From NCBI RefSeq assembly GCF_014648295.1, contig NZ_BMQV01000017.1:16662-80661 (forward strand): a DNA stretch of 64,000 nt. The letters run 5' to 3'. Below are positions 41,036 through 50,061 of the stretch, one piece after another; positions within the stretch are counted from its first letter, which is position 1, and each line of letters starts with the position of its first letter. Below the pieces are notes generated by a model. It worked only from the letters and a program-made list of their open reading frames with translations, had not been told where the DNA came from and did not search any database. Both the position numbers and the translations under genes were made by a program. This DNA is from Shewanella saliphila (GTDB lineage: Bacteria > Pseudomonadota > Gammaproteobacteria > Enterobacterales > Shewanellaceae).

Positions 41036-42889
41036 TCATAACGTCGGGTTTTTAGCGGTCCAGGCTTTGTCGAGCTCATCATTGTCAGCATGTAAGTCGC
41101 GCGTCATTAAGGCTTCTAACTCAGCATGCTTTTGTTGATAGTGAGAAATATAATGCTCTTCTTCACAGTGCCACTTGTAGAGTTCTGGCATCATTTCTTC
41201 ATCTTTTTTACGGAAAATACGCGCTAAACGGTAAGCTTCGTACGGGTCGACACCTAATTGTTGCAAAGCATCTTGGCCTAAGGCCAGTGCACTGCCAAAG
41301 GTTTCACGCCGAATATGATCAATATTTAATTCCATCAATTTAAAACTCGCTTGGCGATCATCGGCGTTCACTACAATTTTAAGGTGCGGATAATGCTTTC
41401 TTACCAGCTCAATTAAGGTCGTTGACTTCTCAATGTCACCAATGGTTATCACTAATAATTTCGCTTCTTTGGCGCCAGCAGCTTCAAGCAAATCTAAGCG
41501 GGTAATATCGCCATAATACACCTCATAACCCAGTTTACGCAGTACATCAACGTTAGTTGAATCATGATCAATAATCACTGGTTTAACCCCAGCAGAGATT
41601 AAAAAACGTCCTACATCAGTACCTAAACGGCCAAAGCCGGCTAAAATCACCTCATGACCACTGTGGTTGATGGTGTCATCTTCGCGTGCATTCAATTGAG
41701 TATCGTCTTTCGATATCGCCAGTTTTTCATAGGCCATAAACATCAATGGGGTTAAAAACATCGAAATCGCTACCGCAGAGATTAACGGCTCAACAGTCTC
41801 GGCGCCCAGTACGCCATTGACCTTGGCAAATTGAAATAACACAAACGCAAATTCACCGCCTTGTGCTAATGCTACGGCAAATAACGCTCTGTCTTTTTTA
41901 GCGACCTTAAAGACCTTGCCGGTAATGACTAATATCAGCCACTTAATCACAATTAAGCCCGCGGTTAAGCCTGCAATAAGCGCCACATTATCGCCAATTA
42001 AACTGAAGTTAAGGCTGGCACCAATTGAAATAAAGAACACCCCAAGTAATAAGCCTTTAAAGGGTTCAATATCACTTTCAAGTTCATGGCGGTATTCACT
42101 GTCAGCTAACACCACACCGGCTAAAAATGTCCCTAACGCAGGCGACAAGCCTACCACGGTCATTAATAATGAAATTCCCACCACCAGCGCTAATGCCGCC
42201 GCGACAAAAATTTCTCGAACGCCAGTGGCTGCAATAGCTCTAAATATGGGCCTACTGGCATAACGTCCTAATACTAAGATCCCCACAACGGCCAGCAAGG
42301 TCGCAATCACTTGTAAATACGCTGGTAAGGTATTGATATCAAATAACACCGAACCATGATGTCCATCATCGCCTAAGGTTAACGTGGCCAGTAGTGGCAT
42401 AAACGCTAACATGGGGATCACGGCTAAATCTTGAAATAACAACACTGAAAACACCGAGCGACCAGGCGCGGTATTCATTAAGGCTTTTTCTTTGAGGGTT
42501 TGTAGCACAATTGCCGTTGAGGATAATGACAAAATTAACCCAACCGCAAGCGCTTGTTGCCAAGGCAAAACCCATAGCGCAATAGCCGCCATGACAATAC
42601 TCGACAACACCACTTGCATGCCGCCCATGCCTAAAATGGGGGTACGCATTTGCCATAACCTCGAAGGTCTTAACTCTAAACCCACTAAAAATAGCATCAT
42701 CACAACGCCAAATTCAGTCAAATGCATCACCACTTCAACATCGCCAATCAGTGAAATACCAAACGGACCAATGATCATCCCGGCAATCAGGTAACCGAGC
42801 ACTGAACCCAGTCCTAAACGTTTGGCTATCGGCACGGCAATGGCTGACGCGGCTAAGAAAATAAATAACTGCAGTAAAAAGTATTCCAT
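41036..42889 (-). CDS. glutathione-regulated potassium/proton antiporter, KefC/KefB type
   Basis: A 617-aa CPA2 transporter: about 12-13 membrane segments (residues 1-380) and a cytosolic RCK (TrkA-N) domain from about 400, with the nucleotide motif [15 protein letters not shown]. Kef systems release K+ and acidify the cytoplasm when glutathione adducts of toxic electrophiles bind the RCK domain. The gene starts 3 bases after a KefF/KefG-like gene, the normal partner, so the two form a Kef module. KefB versus KefC cannot be decided with certainty. Confidence 0.93.
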   Translation of the reverse strand: MEYFLLQLFIFLAASAIAVPIAKRLGLGSVLGYLIAGMIIGPFGISLIGDVEVVMHLTEFGVVMMLFLVGLELRPSRLWQMRTPILGMGGMQVVLSSIVMAAIALWVLPWQQALAVGLILSLSSTAIVLQTLKEKALMNTAPGRSVFSVLLFQDLAVIPMLAFMPLLATLTLGDDGHHGSVLFDINTLPAYLQVIATLLAVVGILVLGRYASRPIFRAIAATGVREIFVAAALALVVGISLLMTVVGLSPALGTFLAGVVLADSEYRHELESDIEPFKGLLLGVFFISIGASLNFSLIGDNVALIAGLTAGLIVIKWLILVITGKVFKVAKKDRALFAVALAQGGEFAFVLFQFAKVNGVLGAETVEPLISAVAISMFLTPLMFMAYEKLAISKDDTQLNAREDDTINHSGHEVILAGFGRLGTDVGRFLISAGVKPVIIDHDSTNVDVLRKLGYEVYYGDITRLDLLEAAGAKEAKLLVITIGDIEKSTTLIELVRKHYPHLKIVVNADDRQASFKLMELNIDHIRRETFGSALALGQDALQQLGVDPYEAYRLARIFRKKDEEMMPELYKWHCEEEHYISHYQQKHAELEALMTRDLHADNDELDKAWTAKNPTL

Positions 42890-42892
42890 TGT

Positions 42893-43501
42893 TTATGCCC
42901 TTAACATGATGTCGTCAAGATTTGCGTTTAAAAACTCAGCTTGTTGGGCTTTGTCTTTATCCAATACGCCATCACGAATAGCGATGATGAGGCGTCGATA
43001 ATCTTCGGCGTGGCCGGTAACGTGTTCTGTGGGCAAGCCACGGTGAACGCCCATTACCGCAAAAGGCGGTAGCCATTCCATTAAGCATAAATTGGCGGTC
43101 GCACGCATTGGCGAAGTTAACTCGGCAATGGTAAATTGATTGGCGCCATCAACCCGATAGGTTGTCGCATCGCCACCTGCACTAATGGCTTGAAAGCACC
43201 ATTTATCTTTTAATGCCATGCCGGTTTTGCCGTAGGCCCAGCCGTGCTCTAGCACTAAATCTAGCCACTCTTTAACGATTGCAGGCGTTGAATACCAATA
43301 AAATGGATGCTGAAATATAATCACATCATGGCTTTCACACAGCTTTTGCTCGCGAGCGACATCAATTAAAAAGTCAGGGTAATTGGCGTATAAATCATTG
43401 ATGGTCACGCCTTCAATGTTTTCTACGGCCGCCCTTAACTGGGCATTAATGTTAGATCGCCCTTTGGCTGGATGGGCGAAGTTGATTAATATTTTCTTCA
43501 T
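42893..43501 (-). CDS. KefF/KefG-like ancillary quinone oxidoreductase
   Basis: A 202-aa flavodoxin-fold NAD(P)H-quinone reductase. It opens [21 protein letters not shown] in outline (residues 2-22, the FMN phosphate site) and has [22 protein letters not shown] (residues 69-90) and GWAYG, typical of KefF, KefG and DT-diaphorase. Such subunits are needed for full Kef activity and can detoxify quinones. The gene is read directly into the kefC-type gene. AAGGATC precedes the ATG. Confidence 0.92.
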   Translation of the reverse strand: MKKILINFAHPAKGRSNINAQLRAAVENIEGVTINDLYANYPDFLIDVAREQKLCESHDVIIFQHPFYWYSTPAIVKEWLDLVLEHGWAYGKTGMALKDKWCFQAISAGGDATTYRVDGANQFTIAELTSPMRATANLCLMEWLPPFAVMGVHRGLPTEHVTGHAEDYRRLIIAIRDGVLDKDKAQQAEFLNANLDDIMLRA

Positions 43502-43615
43502 GGCGATCCTTGAAAACTAATGATTTATTACACTACGTTATTAGCGGTAAACAACAGTCGGAACGGTTGCCGCTTATTACCGAAGATAATAAACAGCACG
43601 CAAGTAATGATTTGA

Positions 43616-43855
43616 TTAACGTTGATGAATTCGTTGATACAACGAAACTTTTAACACTGAGCGTTTATGCTTTAACTGGTGCATATCTTCGTCATTAATT
43701 GGCGCACCGTCTAACTCTAAGGTACGGATTTCTTGATCAAGTTCGTGGTATTGCTTTGCATCTACAGCAAATTGACTGTCGGCAGCATTTAGCTCAGTAA
43801 TACGTGTGGTAAATTCTGGGAAATCAAGCACTAAACAATGGTTTTCACCTAACAT
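43616..43855 (-). CDS. YdcH-family (DUF465) small protein
   Basis: A 79-aa basic-acidic coiled-coil-like protein with the family ending HQLKHKRSVLKVSLYQRI in outline. DUF465 proteins are short helical hairpins of unknown role. GAGG is 8 bases before the ATG. It lies 10 bases downstream of an SDR gene and 114 bases upstream of the kefF-type gene. Confidence 0.88.
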   Translation of the reverse strand: MLGENHCLVLDFPEFTTRITELNAADSQFAVDAKQYHELDQEIRTLELDGAPINDEDMHQLKHKRSVLKVSLYQRIHQR

Positions 43856-43865
43856 AACAACCTCT

Positions 43866-44681
43866 TTATCCTAAATTGACTTGGGCAATAATCGATTCAA
43901 TTGCTGCCACTAACTGTTGATTTTTAACAATGTTTAACGCATCTGCATGGGGCGCAGTAAATTGTCCCTGGTCATTATCGAAATAACGCCCTGATGCATG
44001 AGCAAACTCATCAGACAGTGCCGCACGACATAAAATATCCGCGCCAATATTTAAGTCAGCACCGGCCATACCGTAGGCTTCTTTAACTAATTTACTGCCC
44101 AAAAATGACGCTGGATTAACGGCAATAAAAGCCGGTCCGCTATTTTGTAATGTGGTTGCTAAATGTACTGACCACATAGTGATAGCCAGTTTACTTTGCG
44201 CATATATCGCGCCATCAGCAGGCCCTGCATTTGCGCTGGCTAATGCAGCTAAATTAACGCTTGCTTGCGCCGCAGAAGATAAATTAACCACTCGGCCAGT
44301 GCTGTTTAACAAGGGCAGTAATCGCTGTGTTAATAAGTAAGGCGCAATGGTGTTAACCACAAAACGCACATCTAAATTATCTATGCTGGTAATTTGCGGC
44401 ACTTTGTACACACCGGCATTATTAATAATCACATCAAGCTTATTGTGCTGAGCACTAATGGCATCAGCCAGTGCAGCAACATCACCTAAGTTCGATAAGT
44501 CAGCGCGGAAGCTTTCTATTTCGCTTGCACCGGGTATTGCTTTTAGCTCGGCCTCTACCTTGCTGAGTTTTTGTGCATTGCGACCGTGAATAAGGACATG
44601 ATGACCTTCTGCAACCAACATTTTGGCTGTGGCTAAACCAATACCGTCGGTGACACCAGTGACCAAGATAATTTTTTTCAT
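43866..44681 (-). CDS. short-chain dehydrogenase/reductase
   Basis: A 271-aa NAD(P)-dependent SDR with the Rossmann motif TGVTDGIG (8-15), NNAG in VIINNAGVY, the catalytic serine (LSSAAQ) and YAQSK (Y-x3-K). An arginine in HGRNAQ suggests NADP. The substrate is unknown. I chose ATG 44681 since the conserved sequence starts there; an earlier in-frame start would add 15 unlike residues. The crotonase gene lies 80 bases upstream on the same strand. Confidence 0.9.
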   Translation of the reverse strand: MKKIILVTGVTDGIGLATAKMLVAEGHHVLIHGRNAQKLSKVEAELKAIPGASEIESFRADLSNLGDVAALADAISAQHNKLDVIINNAGVYKVPQITSIDNLDVRFVVNTIAPYLLTQRLLPLLNSTGRVVNLSSAAQASVNLAALASANAGPADGAIYAQSKLAITMWSVHLATTLQNSGPAFIAVNPASFLGSKLVKEAYGMAGADLNIGADILCRAALSDEFAHASGRYFDNDQGQFTAPHADALNIVKNQQLVAAIESIIAQVNLG

Positions 44682-44761
44682 AGTGTTATTGCCTCGCCTA
44701 ATTAAATGGGTCATTAACGCTGACAAGGCACATCAGCGTTAATGATGAATCACGAATAAGG

Positions 44762-45607
44762 TTAGTTTATTTCTTGCACCTTCATCACTAACTCATTCCA
44801 ATGACGTTGATTATCAATGTCATGCTCAAGCCCTTGCTCATCGGCAATGGTGAAACGTTTAATGGCAGGGGTTTTGCTGGTTGCTTGATATAACCAATAA
44901 GCTTCCGCTTTTAGGGCTTCATCTATCGGCTTATCGATAGATTCGTATACTGCTTGTTTACAGGCATTAATTGATTCAGCTGGAAATTGAGCAATACGCT
45001 GTGCTAATGCATCAACATAAGGGCCAATTTCGTCAGGGTCTAATGCTTTGTTGATGGTGCCGTACGCTTCTGCTTCATCTGCTGTAAAGTCACGAGCACT
45101 TAAAATAATTTCTAATGCACGGCCTAAACCGGTTTGACGTGCCATGCGTGAAGCACCGCCGCCACAAGGTAAGATGCCCATGCCCACTTCCATTTGCATA
45201 AACTTATATTTACCGCGAGCAGCAAAACGCATATCACACGCTAAAGCAAACTCATGCCCGCCGCCACGCGCAAAACCTTCTAACTTAGCAATGGTCGCTT
45301 GAGGTAACTTGCTAATTCGTTCAAGGATCACCTGTAAATCAAGTAACTTAACATCTTCACGAGACACAGCCTCTGTCGACATATCTTTTAACAGGTTAGT
45401 GTCATAGTGCGATACCCACACTTCAGGATTGGCAGATTGAAACACCACGACTTTAGTGTCGCGGTCACGCTCAAGTCGCATTGCTAGACCATTTAAATCC
45501 GCTAACATCTCTTGGCCTTGTACATTAACAGTCCCAAAATCGAATGTGACCGTTAAAATCCCGCCCTCTTGGGTCGCGTTAAATGTTGTATAACCTTGAT
45601 ATTTCAT
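44762..45607 (-). CDS. crotonase-fold (enoyl-CoA hydratase/isomerase) protein
   Basis: A 281-aa member of the crotonase superfamily. The oxyanion-hole segment is seen as FARGGGHEFALACDMRFAA (about 112-130), followed by the helix EVGMGILPCGGGASRMARQTG. The usual catalytic glutamates of hydratases are not evident, so the reaction may differ (isomerase, hydrolase, other). AAGGAAC stands upstream. It is divergent from the quinone oxidoreductase gene across a very AT-rich region. Confidence 0.85.
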   Translation of the reverse strand: MKYQGYTTFNATQEGGILTVTFDFGTVNVQGQEMLADLNGLAMRLERDRDTKVVVFQSANPEVWVSHYDTNLLKDMSTEAVSREDVKLLDLQVILERISKLPQATIAKLEGFARGGGHEFALACDMRFAARGKYKFMQMEVGMGILPCGGGASRMARQTGLGRALEIILSARDFTADEAEAYGTINKALDPDEIGPYVDALAQRIAQFPAESINACKQAVYESIDKPIDEALKAEAYWLYQATSKTPAIKRFTIADEQGLEHDIDNQRHWNELVMKVQEIN

Positions 45608-45969
45608 TGGATTGTTCCTTGTTATTTATTAGCTATGTATTCGTTATTACTTATTAGGTGATGAGCACATGCTGTTCATCAATATTTTTAGCAAATGTGT
45701 AAATTTCGTTAATAAGATTAACAAGGACTCTCTCAATTGATAATTGCCGCTACAGCATAAATAGTTTTAATATATTATTAATAATTAGCGGTTTCTTATG
45801 CTTTGTGATTAATTTTTTATTAATAGTGATTGTAATAATTGGCTGTTTTTTATTCGAGTCGACACTGATTATTAATAAAAACTTAAAACACATTATTGTT
45901 TACTGGCCATTATCATTAACCCTCAAACGCCTATACTAGCTTCACACAAACACAACGAGGTTTTACACA
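45608..45969. other. AT-rich divergent regulatory region
   Basis: About 360 bases without genes separate the crotonase gene (minus) and the quinone oxidoreductase gene (plus). It is clearly more AT-rich than its surroundings, with many TAATTA-like words near 45760-45880, and should hold both promoters. No clear operator is seen. Confidence 0.5.
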
Positions 45970-46959
45970 ATGAAAGCTATGATAATTCGCGAATTTGGTG
46001 CAGCTGATGTTTTCGAGTCGGCAGACATTCTTAAGCCAACAGTAAGTGCGGGTAATGTATTAGTCCGCTTAGCAGCAACCAGTGTTAATACCATTGACAT
46101 GATGATCCGTGAAATGGGCGAAGCATTGCCTTTCTCGCCTAAAGCCCCTGCAGTATTAGGAATGGACTTTGCCGGTACCATTGAAGCAGTCGGTGAAGGC
46201 GTCACTGAATTTAACGTTGGCGATGAAATTTATGGCTGTGCTGGCGGTTTAGGTGACTTACCAGGCACACTTGCTCAATACATGTTGGCTGACGCTAAGC
46301 TTATTGCTCGTAAACCTAAAAATCTTTCTATGCGTGAAGCGGCTGCATTGCCTTTGGTGGGGATTACCGCATACGAAGGCTTAACGCGTGCAGGTATTGC
46401 AGAAGGTAAAAGTGTACTTGTACATGGTGGCGCCGGTGGTGTGGGTCACGTTGCAGTACAGCTTGCAAAACATTTTGGTGCAAACGTTTTTGCTACCGGA
46501 GCTGAAGGCACTCAAGCAGAATTAATTGAAAAGTTAGGCGCTAAAGCCATCAACTTTAAAACAGAAACAGTTGCCGATTACGTGGCAAAACACACTGACG
46601 GTGCGGGCTTTGATGTTATTTTAGATACCGTTGGCGGCGCAAACCTCACCAACTCTATTGAAGCCGCTAAATTAAACGGTCAAATTGCCACAACCTTATC
46701 CTTCATTGAATTAGATTTATCAATGGTACACATGAAAGGTTTGTCATTACATGTGGTCTTTATGTTAATCCCAATGATGCACAACATAGGTCGTGAAGTT
46801 CATGGCAATATCCTAGCTCAACTGGCTGAGATTGTTGAAGCTGGCGCATTAATACCTGTAGTTGATGAACAACGCTTTAGCCTAGAGCAAGTGACTGATG
46901 CGCATCAGTATTTAGCTAGCGGCAAAGCCATTGGTAAAGTGGTTATTGATATTAATTAA
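45970..46959 (+). CDS. zinc-independent quinone oxidoreductase-like MDR protein
   Basis: A 329-aa medium-chain reductase with the NADPH motif GGAGGVGHVAVQLAKHFGA in outline (about 156-174). It lacks the cysteine cluster of zinc alcohol dehydrogenases, and fits the quinone oxidoreductase group that reduces quinones or enones. GAGG is 11 bases before the ATG. Followed by a long hairpin. The substrate is unknown. Confidence 0.9.
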   Translation: MKAMIIREFGAADVFESADILKPTVSAGNVLVRLAATSVNTIDMMIREMGEALPFSPKAPAVLGMDFAGTIEAVGEGVTEFNVGDEIYGCAGGLGDLPGTLAQYMLADAKLIARKPKNLSMREAAALPLVGITAYEGLTRAGIAEGKSVLVHGGAGGVGHVAVQLAKHFGANVFATGAEGTQAELIEKLGAKAINFKTETVADYVAKHTDGAGFDVILDTVGGANLTNSIEAAKLNGQIATTLSFIELDLSMVHMKGLSLHVVFMLIPMMHNIGREVHGNILAQLAEIVEAGALIPVVDEQRFSLEQVTDAHQYLASGKAIGKVVIDIN

Positions 46960-46965
46960 ACCACT

Positions 46966-46996
46966 TTAGGGCTCACATTAGTTATGTGAGCCCTAA
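46966..46996 (+). terminator. hairpin after the quinone oxidoreductase gene
   Basis: A 13-bp perfect stem (46966-46978 with 46984-46996, loop of 5) follows 6 bases after the stop. No T run follows, so it may stabilise the 3' end or terminate weakly. Confidence 0.65.
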
Positions 46997-47095
46997 CCTT
47001 TCACCATGATGTTGTCACGCTACCCCAAATTGATCCGACATTAAGCTGCGTTTCATCTTGGCTTAATCTTTACCCTCATATCGTACGGAAAGTAT

Positions 47096-48451
47096 ATGTT
47101 CGCTGTATCTTCAACACTTCGTACCCTTATCAGTAAAACATTGCCTTTATGCATTGGTTTATTTGCCATCATGTCGGTGCAATTAGTTGATTCGGTGTTT
47201 ATCGGCTTATTAGGCGTTAATGAACTGGCCGCACACGGCATGACATTACCGTTTCAAACACTGTTAATTGGTATTCAGGTGGGTATTGGCGTTGGCGCTA
47301 CCGCGATTATGTCTCAAGCGATTGGCGCAAAAAAACATTACAAAGCCCGTGCTGTTGCGACATTATCAGTTATCGGTGGCATTGTATTTATGGCGCTGGT
47401 TTGCTTACTTTTGTGGCAGCTCGACACGCTTGTATTGCGTGTATTTGTCAGCTCAGATACCAATAGCCCGCACTATTTTTTGTTGGTCAATTTATTTATC
47501 ACTTACTGGCCATATTGGTTATTTAGCGCCTTGAGCGTGGCAGTGCTGTACTTGCTCACCAGTGTTTACCGTGCCCATGGTGACACCAAAACCACTGGGG
47601 CGATGTTTGTTACCGCCAGTATTATTAACCTAATATTAGATCCTTTATTAATATTCTATTTTGATTTAGGCATTAAAGGTGCAGCCATCGCCTCTAGCCT
47701 AGGTTATGGTATTGCCACCATTTATGTGCTGTTTGATGTAAAACCAAAACAGTGGTTTATTGGATTACAGCGCCATATCGGTACCATTAAATATGGTATC
47801 GAACTGGTCAATGTCACCTCTGCGACCATTACCAATCAATTTTTACCTGCTGCTAGCGCGTTTGTAGCCATGATGCTTATCGCTAAACTGGGTACAGATG
47901 CTATTGCATTTTGGAGTTTATTGGCGCGTATTGAGAGTTTTTTACTGGTATTCACTTTAGCACTCACCATGTCAATTCCGCCTATGATTGGTCAGTATTT
48001 AGGGGCGCGCCAATTCCATGCCATAGACAATTTATTAACCACTACGGCAAAACTATTACTCGGTTTTACTGCTGTTCTCGCAGTGCTATTAGCTCTGAGC
48101 GCTGATTTAATGTTGCCACTTATCACCCAGGACCCGTCATTAAGTGCATGGTTAAAGGCGGCACTGTGGATTATGCCCATCAGTTATGGGCCATTAGGAT
48201 TATGCATGGTGGTGGTATCGGTATTTAATGCGTTAGGTACTCCAAAAACAGCATTAATGGTGTCGTTTGCGAGACTGTTTATCCTGTATATTCCAACCGT
48301 TGCCATTGGCACTGCAACAGGTGATATGTTAAATACTATCATCGCGGCCACATTTGCGAATTTATTGGCAGGCACCTTTGCATGGTTTAAGCTTAAAGAT
48401 CACCTAAAAAGCACCCTAAAACATGTGCAACCTTGTGTTGCAAATACCTAA
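47096..48451 (+). CDS. MATE-family multidrug exporter
   Basis: A 451-aa membrane protein with 12 predicted segments in two related halves, the MATE pattern. MATE proteins export cationic drugs in exchange for Na+ or H+. Segments such as SVFIGLLGVNELAAHGM near residues 35-51 and GVGATAIMSQAIGAKK near 64-79 fit the family. GGAAAG lies 4 bases before the ATG. A LysR regulator gene begins 36 bases downstream on the same strand and may control it. Confidence 0.92.
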   Translation: MFAVSSTLRTLISKTLPLCIGLFAIMSVQLVDSVFIGLLGVNELAAHGMTLPFQTLLIGIQVGIGVGATAIMSQAIGAKKHYKARAVATLSVIGGIVFMALVCLLLWQLDTLVLRVFVSSDTNSPHYFLLVNLFITYWPYWLFSALSVAVLYLLTSVYRAHGDTKTTGAMFVTASIINLILDPLLIFYFDLGIKGAAIASSLGYGIATIYVLFDVKPKQWFIGLQRHIGTIKYGIELVNVTSATITNQFLPAASAFVAMMLIAKLGTDAIAFWSLLARIESFLLVFTLALTMSIPPMIGQYLGARQFHAIDNLLTTTAKLLLGFTAVLAVLLALSADLMLPLITQDPSLSAWLKAALWIMPISYGPLGLCMVVVSVFNALGTPKTALMVSFARLFILYIPTVAIGTATGDMLNTIIAATFANLLAGTFAWFKLKDHLKSTLKHVQPCVANT

Positions 48452-48487
48452 ACACGCTATGACGTTAACTTAACACGGACTAAAAAT

Positions 48488-49381
48488 ATGAATTTTGAAC
48501 ACCTAAAACTGTTTGTCCGAGTCGCGTCGACCCACAATATCAGCCAAGCAGGGCAAGAGTTAGGTTTATCACCCCCGGTTGCCAGCATGCATATCAACCG
48601 TCTAGAAGAAAGCCTAGGAGCGCGCTTAATCCACCGAACCACACGTAAAGTGTCGTTAACCGAAGAAGGCATGGCGTTTTTACCCCACGCTGAAGAAATT
48701 ATTCAAAGTGTGGTGGCCGCCCGTGCGGCGGTGGGTAGTGGCGATGCTCAGCCCCAGGGGACATTACGGATCACCGCGCCAGCATCATTTGGCCGGATGC
48801 ATTTAATGCCAGCCTTTAAAGCTTTTATTGCTCAATATCCCGATCTTTATATCGATATTCGCTTAACTGATTCGATTGTCGATTTAGTTGAAGGTGGGTT
48901 TGATGTCGCCATTCGTAACGCACAATTACAAGACTCAAGCTTAATTGCTAAAAAGTTGGCCGTAGATAAACGCATTATGTGTGCCTCGGCAGACTATGTT
49001 GCCCAATATGGTAAACCTGACACCCCAGAAGAGTTGCACAATCATCAATGTATCAATCAAGCGGGGCTTGAAACCTGGGTATTTAACACACCCAATGGCC
49101 CGTTGAGCATGAAAATAAAAGGCTCTATTCGCATTGACCACGGAGAAGCGGTACGCGATGCTTGTGCCAATGGAATGGGGATTGCGAAATGTGCCACATG
49201 GATTGCTTATGAGCATTTAAAACGTGGCGAAATGGTGCAGGTACTAGAGGATTACCCCTTAATCGATGAAGCCGCCATTTGGGCGGTTTACCCCAGCTCG
49301 CGGTTGTTAGCCCCCAAAGTCAGAGCTTTTATTGATTACTTTTCCAACTATTATGGCAGCCCGCCCTATTGGGATAAATAA
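48488..49381 (+). CDS. LysR-family transcriptional regulator
   Basis: A 297-aa regulator with an N-terminal winged helix-turn-helix (about 2-60, NISQAGQELGLSPPVASMHINRLEE in outline) and a periplasmic-binding-like effector domain (about 90-290). It belongs to the group with the TLRITAPASFGR linker segment. Its targets may be the MATE gene upstream or the crotonase/oxidoreductase divergon; this is inference from position. A strong terminator follows. Confidence 0.94.
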   Translation: MNFEHLKLFVRVASTHNISQAGQELGLSPPVASMHINRLEESLGARLIHRTTRKVSLTEEGMAFLPHAEEIIQSVVAARAAVGSGDAQPQGTLRITAPASFGRMHLMPAFKAFIAQYPDLYIDIRLTDSIVDLVEGGFDVAIRNAQLQDSSLIAKKLAVDKRIMCASADYVAQYGKPDTPEELHNHQCINQAGLETWVFNTPNGPLSMKIKGSIRIDHGEAVRDACANGMGIAKCATWIAYEHLKRGEMVQVLEDYPLIDEAAIWAVYPSSRLLAPKVRAFIDYFSNYYGSPPYWDK

Positions 49382-49394
49382 CCCATCAAACAAC

Positions 49395-49429
49395 ACAGCC
49401 CAAACTGCACTAGTTTGGGCTGTTTTTTT
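49395..49429. terminator. terminator between the LysR gene and the sortase gene
   Basis: A 12-bp perfect stem (49395-49406 with 49412-49423, loop of 5) runs into seven T residues on plus; the minus-strand tail is weaker. Confidence 0.92.
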
Positions 49430-49441
49430 CGCTATATATCG

Positions 49442-50050
49442 TTACACCATAGGTTTAGCCTCAACGATATAGCGGTATTCAGCATTGCCCGCAAGCTGAT
49501 CAAATGGATAGCAGGTTATTAAGGTTAATTGGCTGTTTTCAGTTTGATCGAGTATTTCGGTTGCGGTTTCATGCACTACTTGAGTCGCAGTAATTTGATA
49601 TACCTGTAACTTTCCCGTGGCACTGTAAAGCTCAATCATGTCGCCGACATTAACATACTGTAAGCGCATAAAGTGACTGTCGCGGTGTCCGGCAATAATC
49701 ATATTGCCCTGCTCGCCAACACCTGCGCCAGCTAACATCAAGCTTGGCCCAAAGGCAAGATTACGACCAGAAGCGCCAGCAAGCACATATAAATCCTGAC
49801 CTAATGGCTGCACTCCTTGTGCATTGTGTTGCAATAAGCGCATTTTGGCGACTGGGTGCGTGTCGGCCCAGGACCAGGGCTTATGCGGCTGATTGTCGAC
49901 AAGTGTTTGCTCAAACGCACGCTCAATTAAAAACTGGGCAAAATGGGCTTTAGCTTGCATATATCCTCCTTGAACAATGAGCCCAAGGCCCACCAGTATT
50001 ATCAGCGCCATAATCCATAAATGTGTTTTGGTATATACAGATGGCTTCAT
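49442..50050 (-). CDS. class GN sortase (proteobacterial dedicated sortase)
   Basis: A 202-aa membrane-anchored transpeptidase that cuts an LPxTA-type signal. One N-terminal helix (about 12-30) anchors it, and the catalytic triad is visible: H122 (AGHRDSHF), C180 (LITCYPF) and R193 (EYRYIV). The GNMIIAGHRD context is that of the class GN sortases of Gram-negative marine bacteria. It follows its presumed single substrate by 11 bases on the same strand and has GGAGTTA upstream, so sortase and substrate are co-expressed. Confidence 0.95.
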   Translation of the reverse strand: MKPSVYTKTHLWIMALIILVGLGLIVQGGYMQAKAHFAQFLIERAFEQTLVDNQPHKPWSWADTHPVAKMRLLQHNAQGVQPLGQDLYVLAGASGRNLAFGPSLMLAGAGVGEQGNMIIAGHRDSHFMRLQYVNVGDMIELYSATGKLQVYQITATQVVHETATEILDQTENSQLTLITCYPFDQLAGNAEYRYIVEAKPMV

Positions 50051-50061
50051 TAAGTAACTCC

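Noticed and set aside
43510..43698. A 62-codon plus-strand frame between the kefF-type gene and ydcH
   Set aside because: It overlaps the well-supported ydcH gene on the other strand, and its product has no recognisable features.
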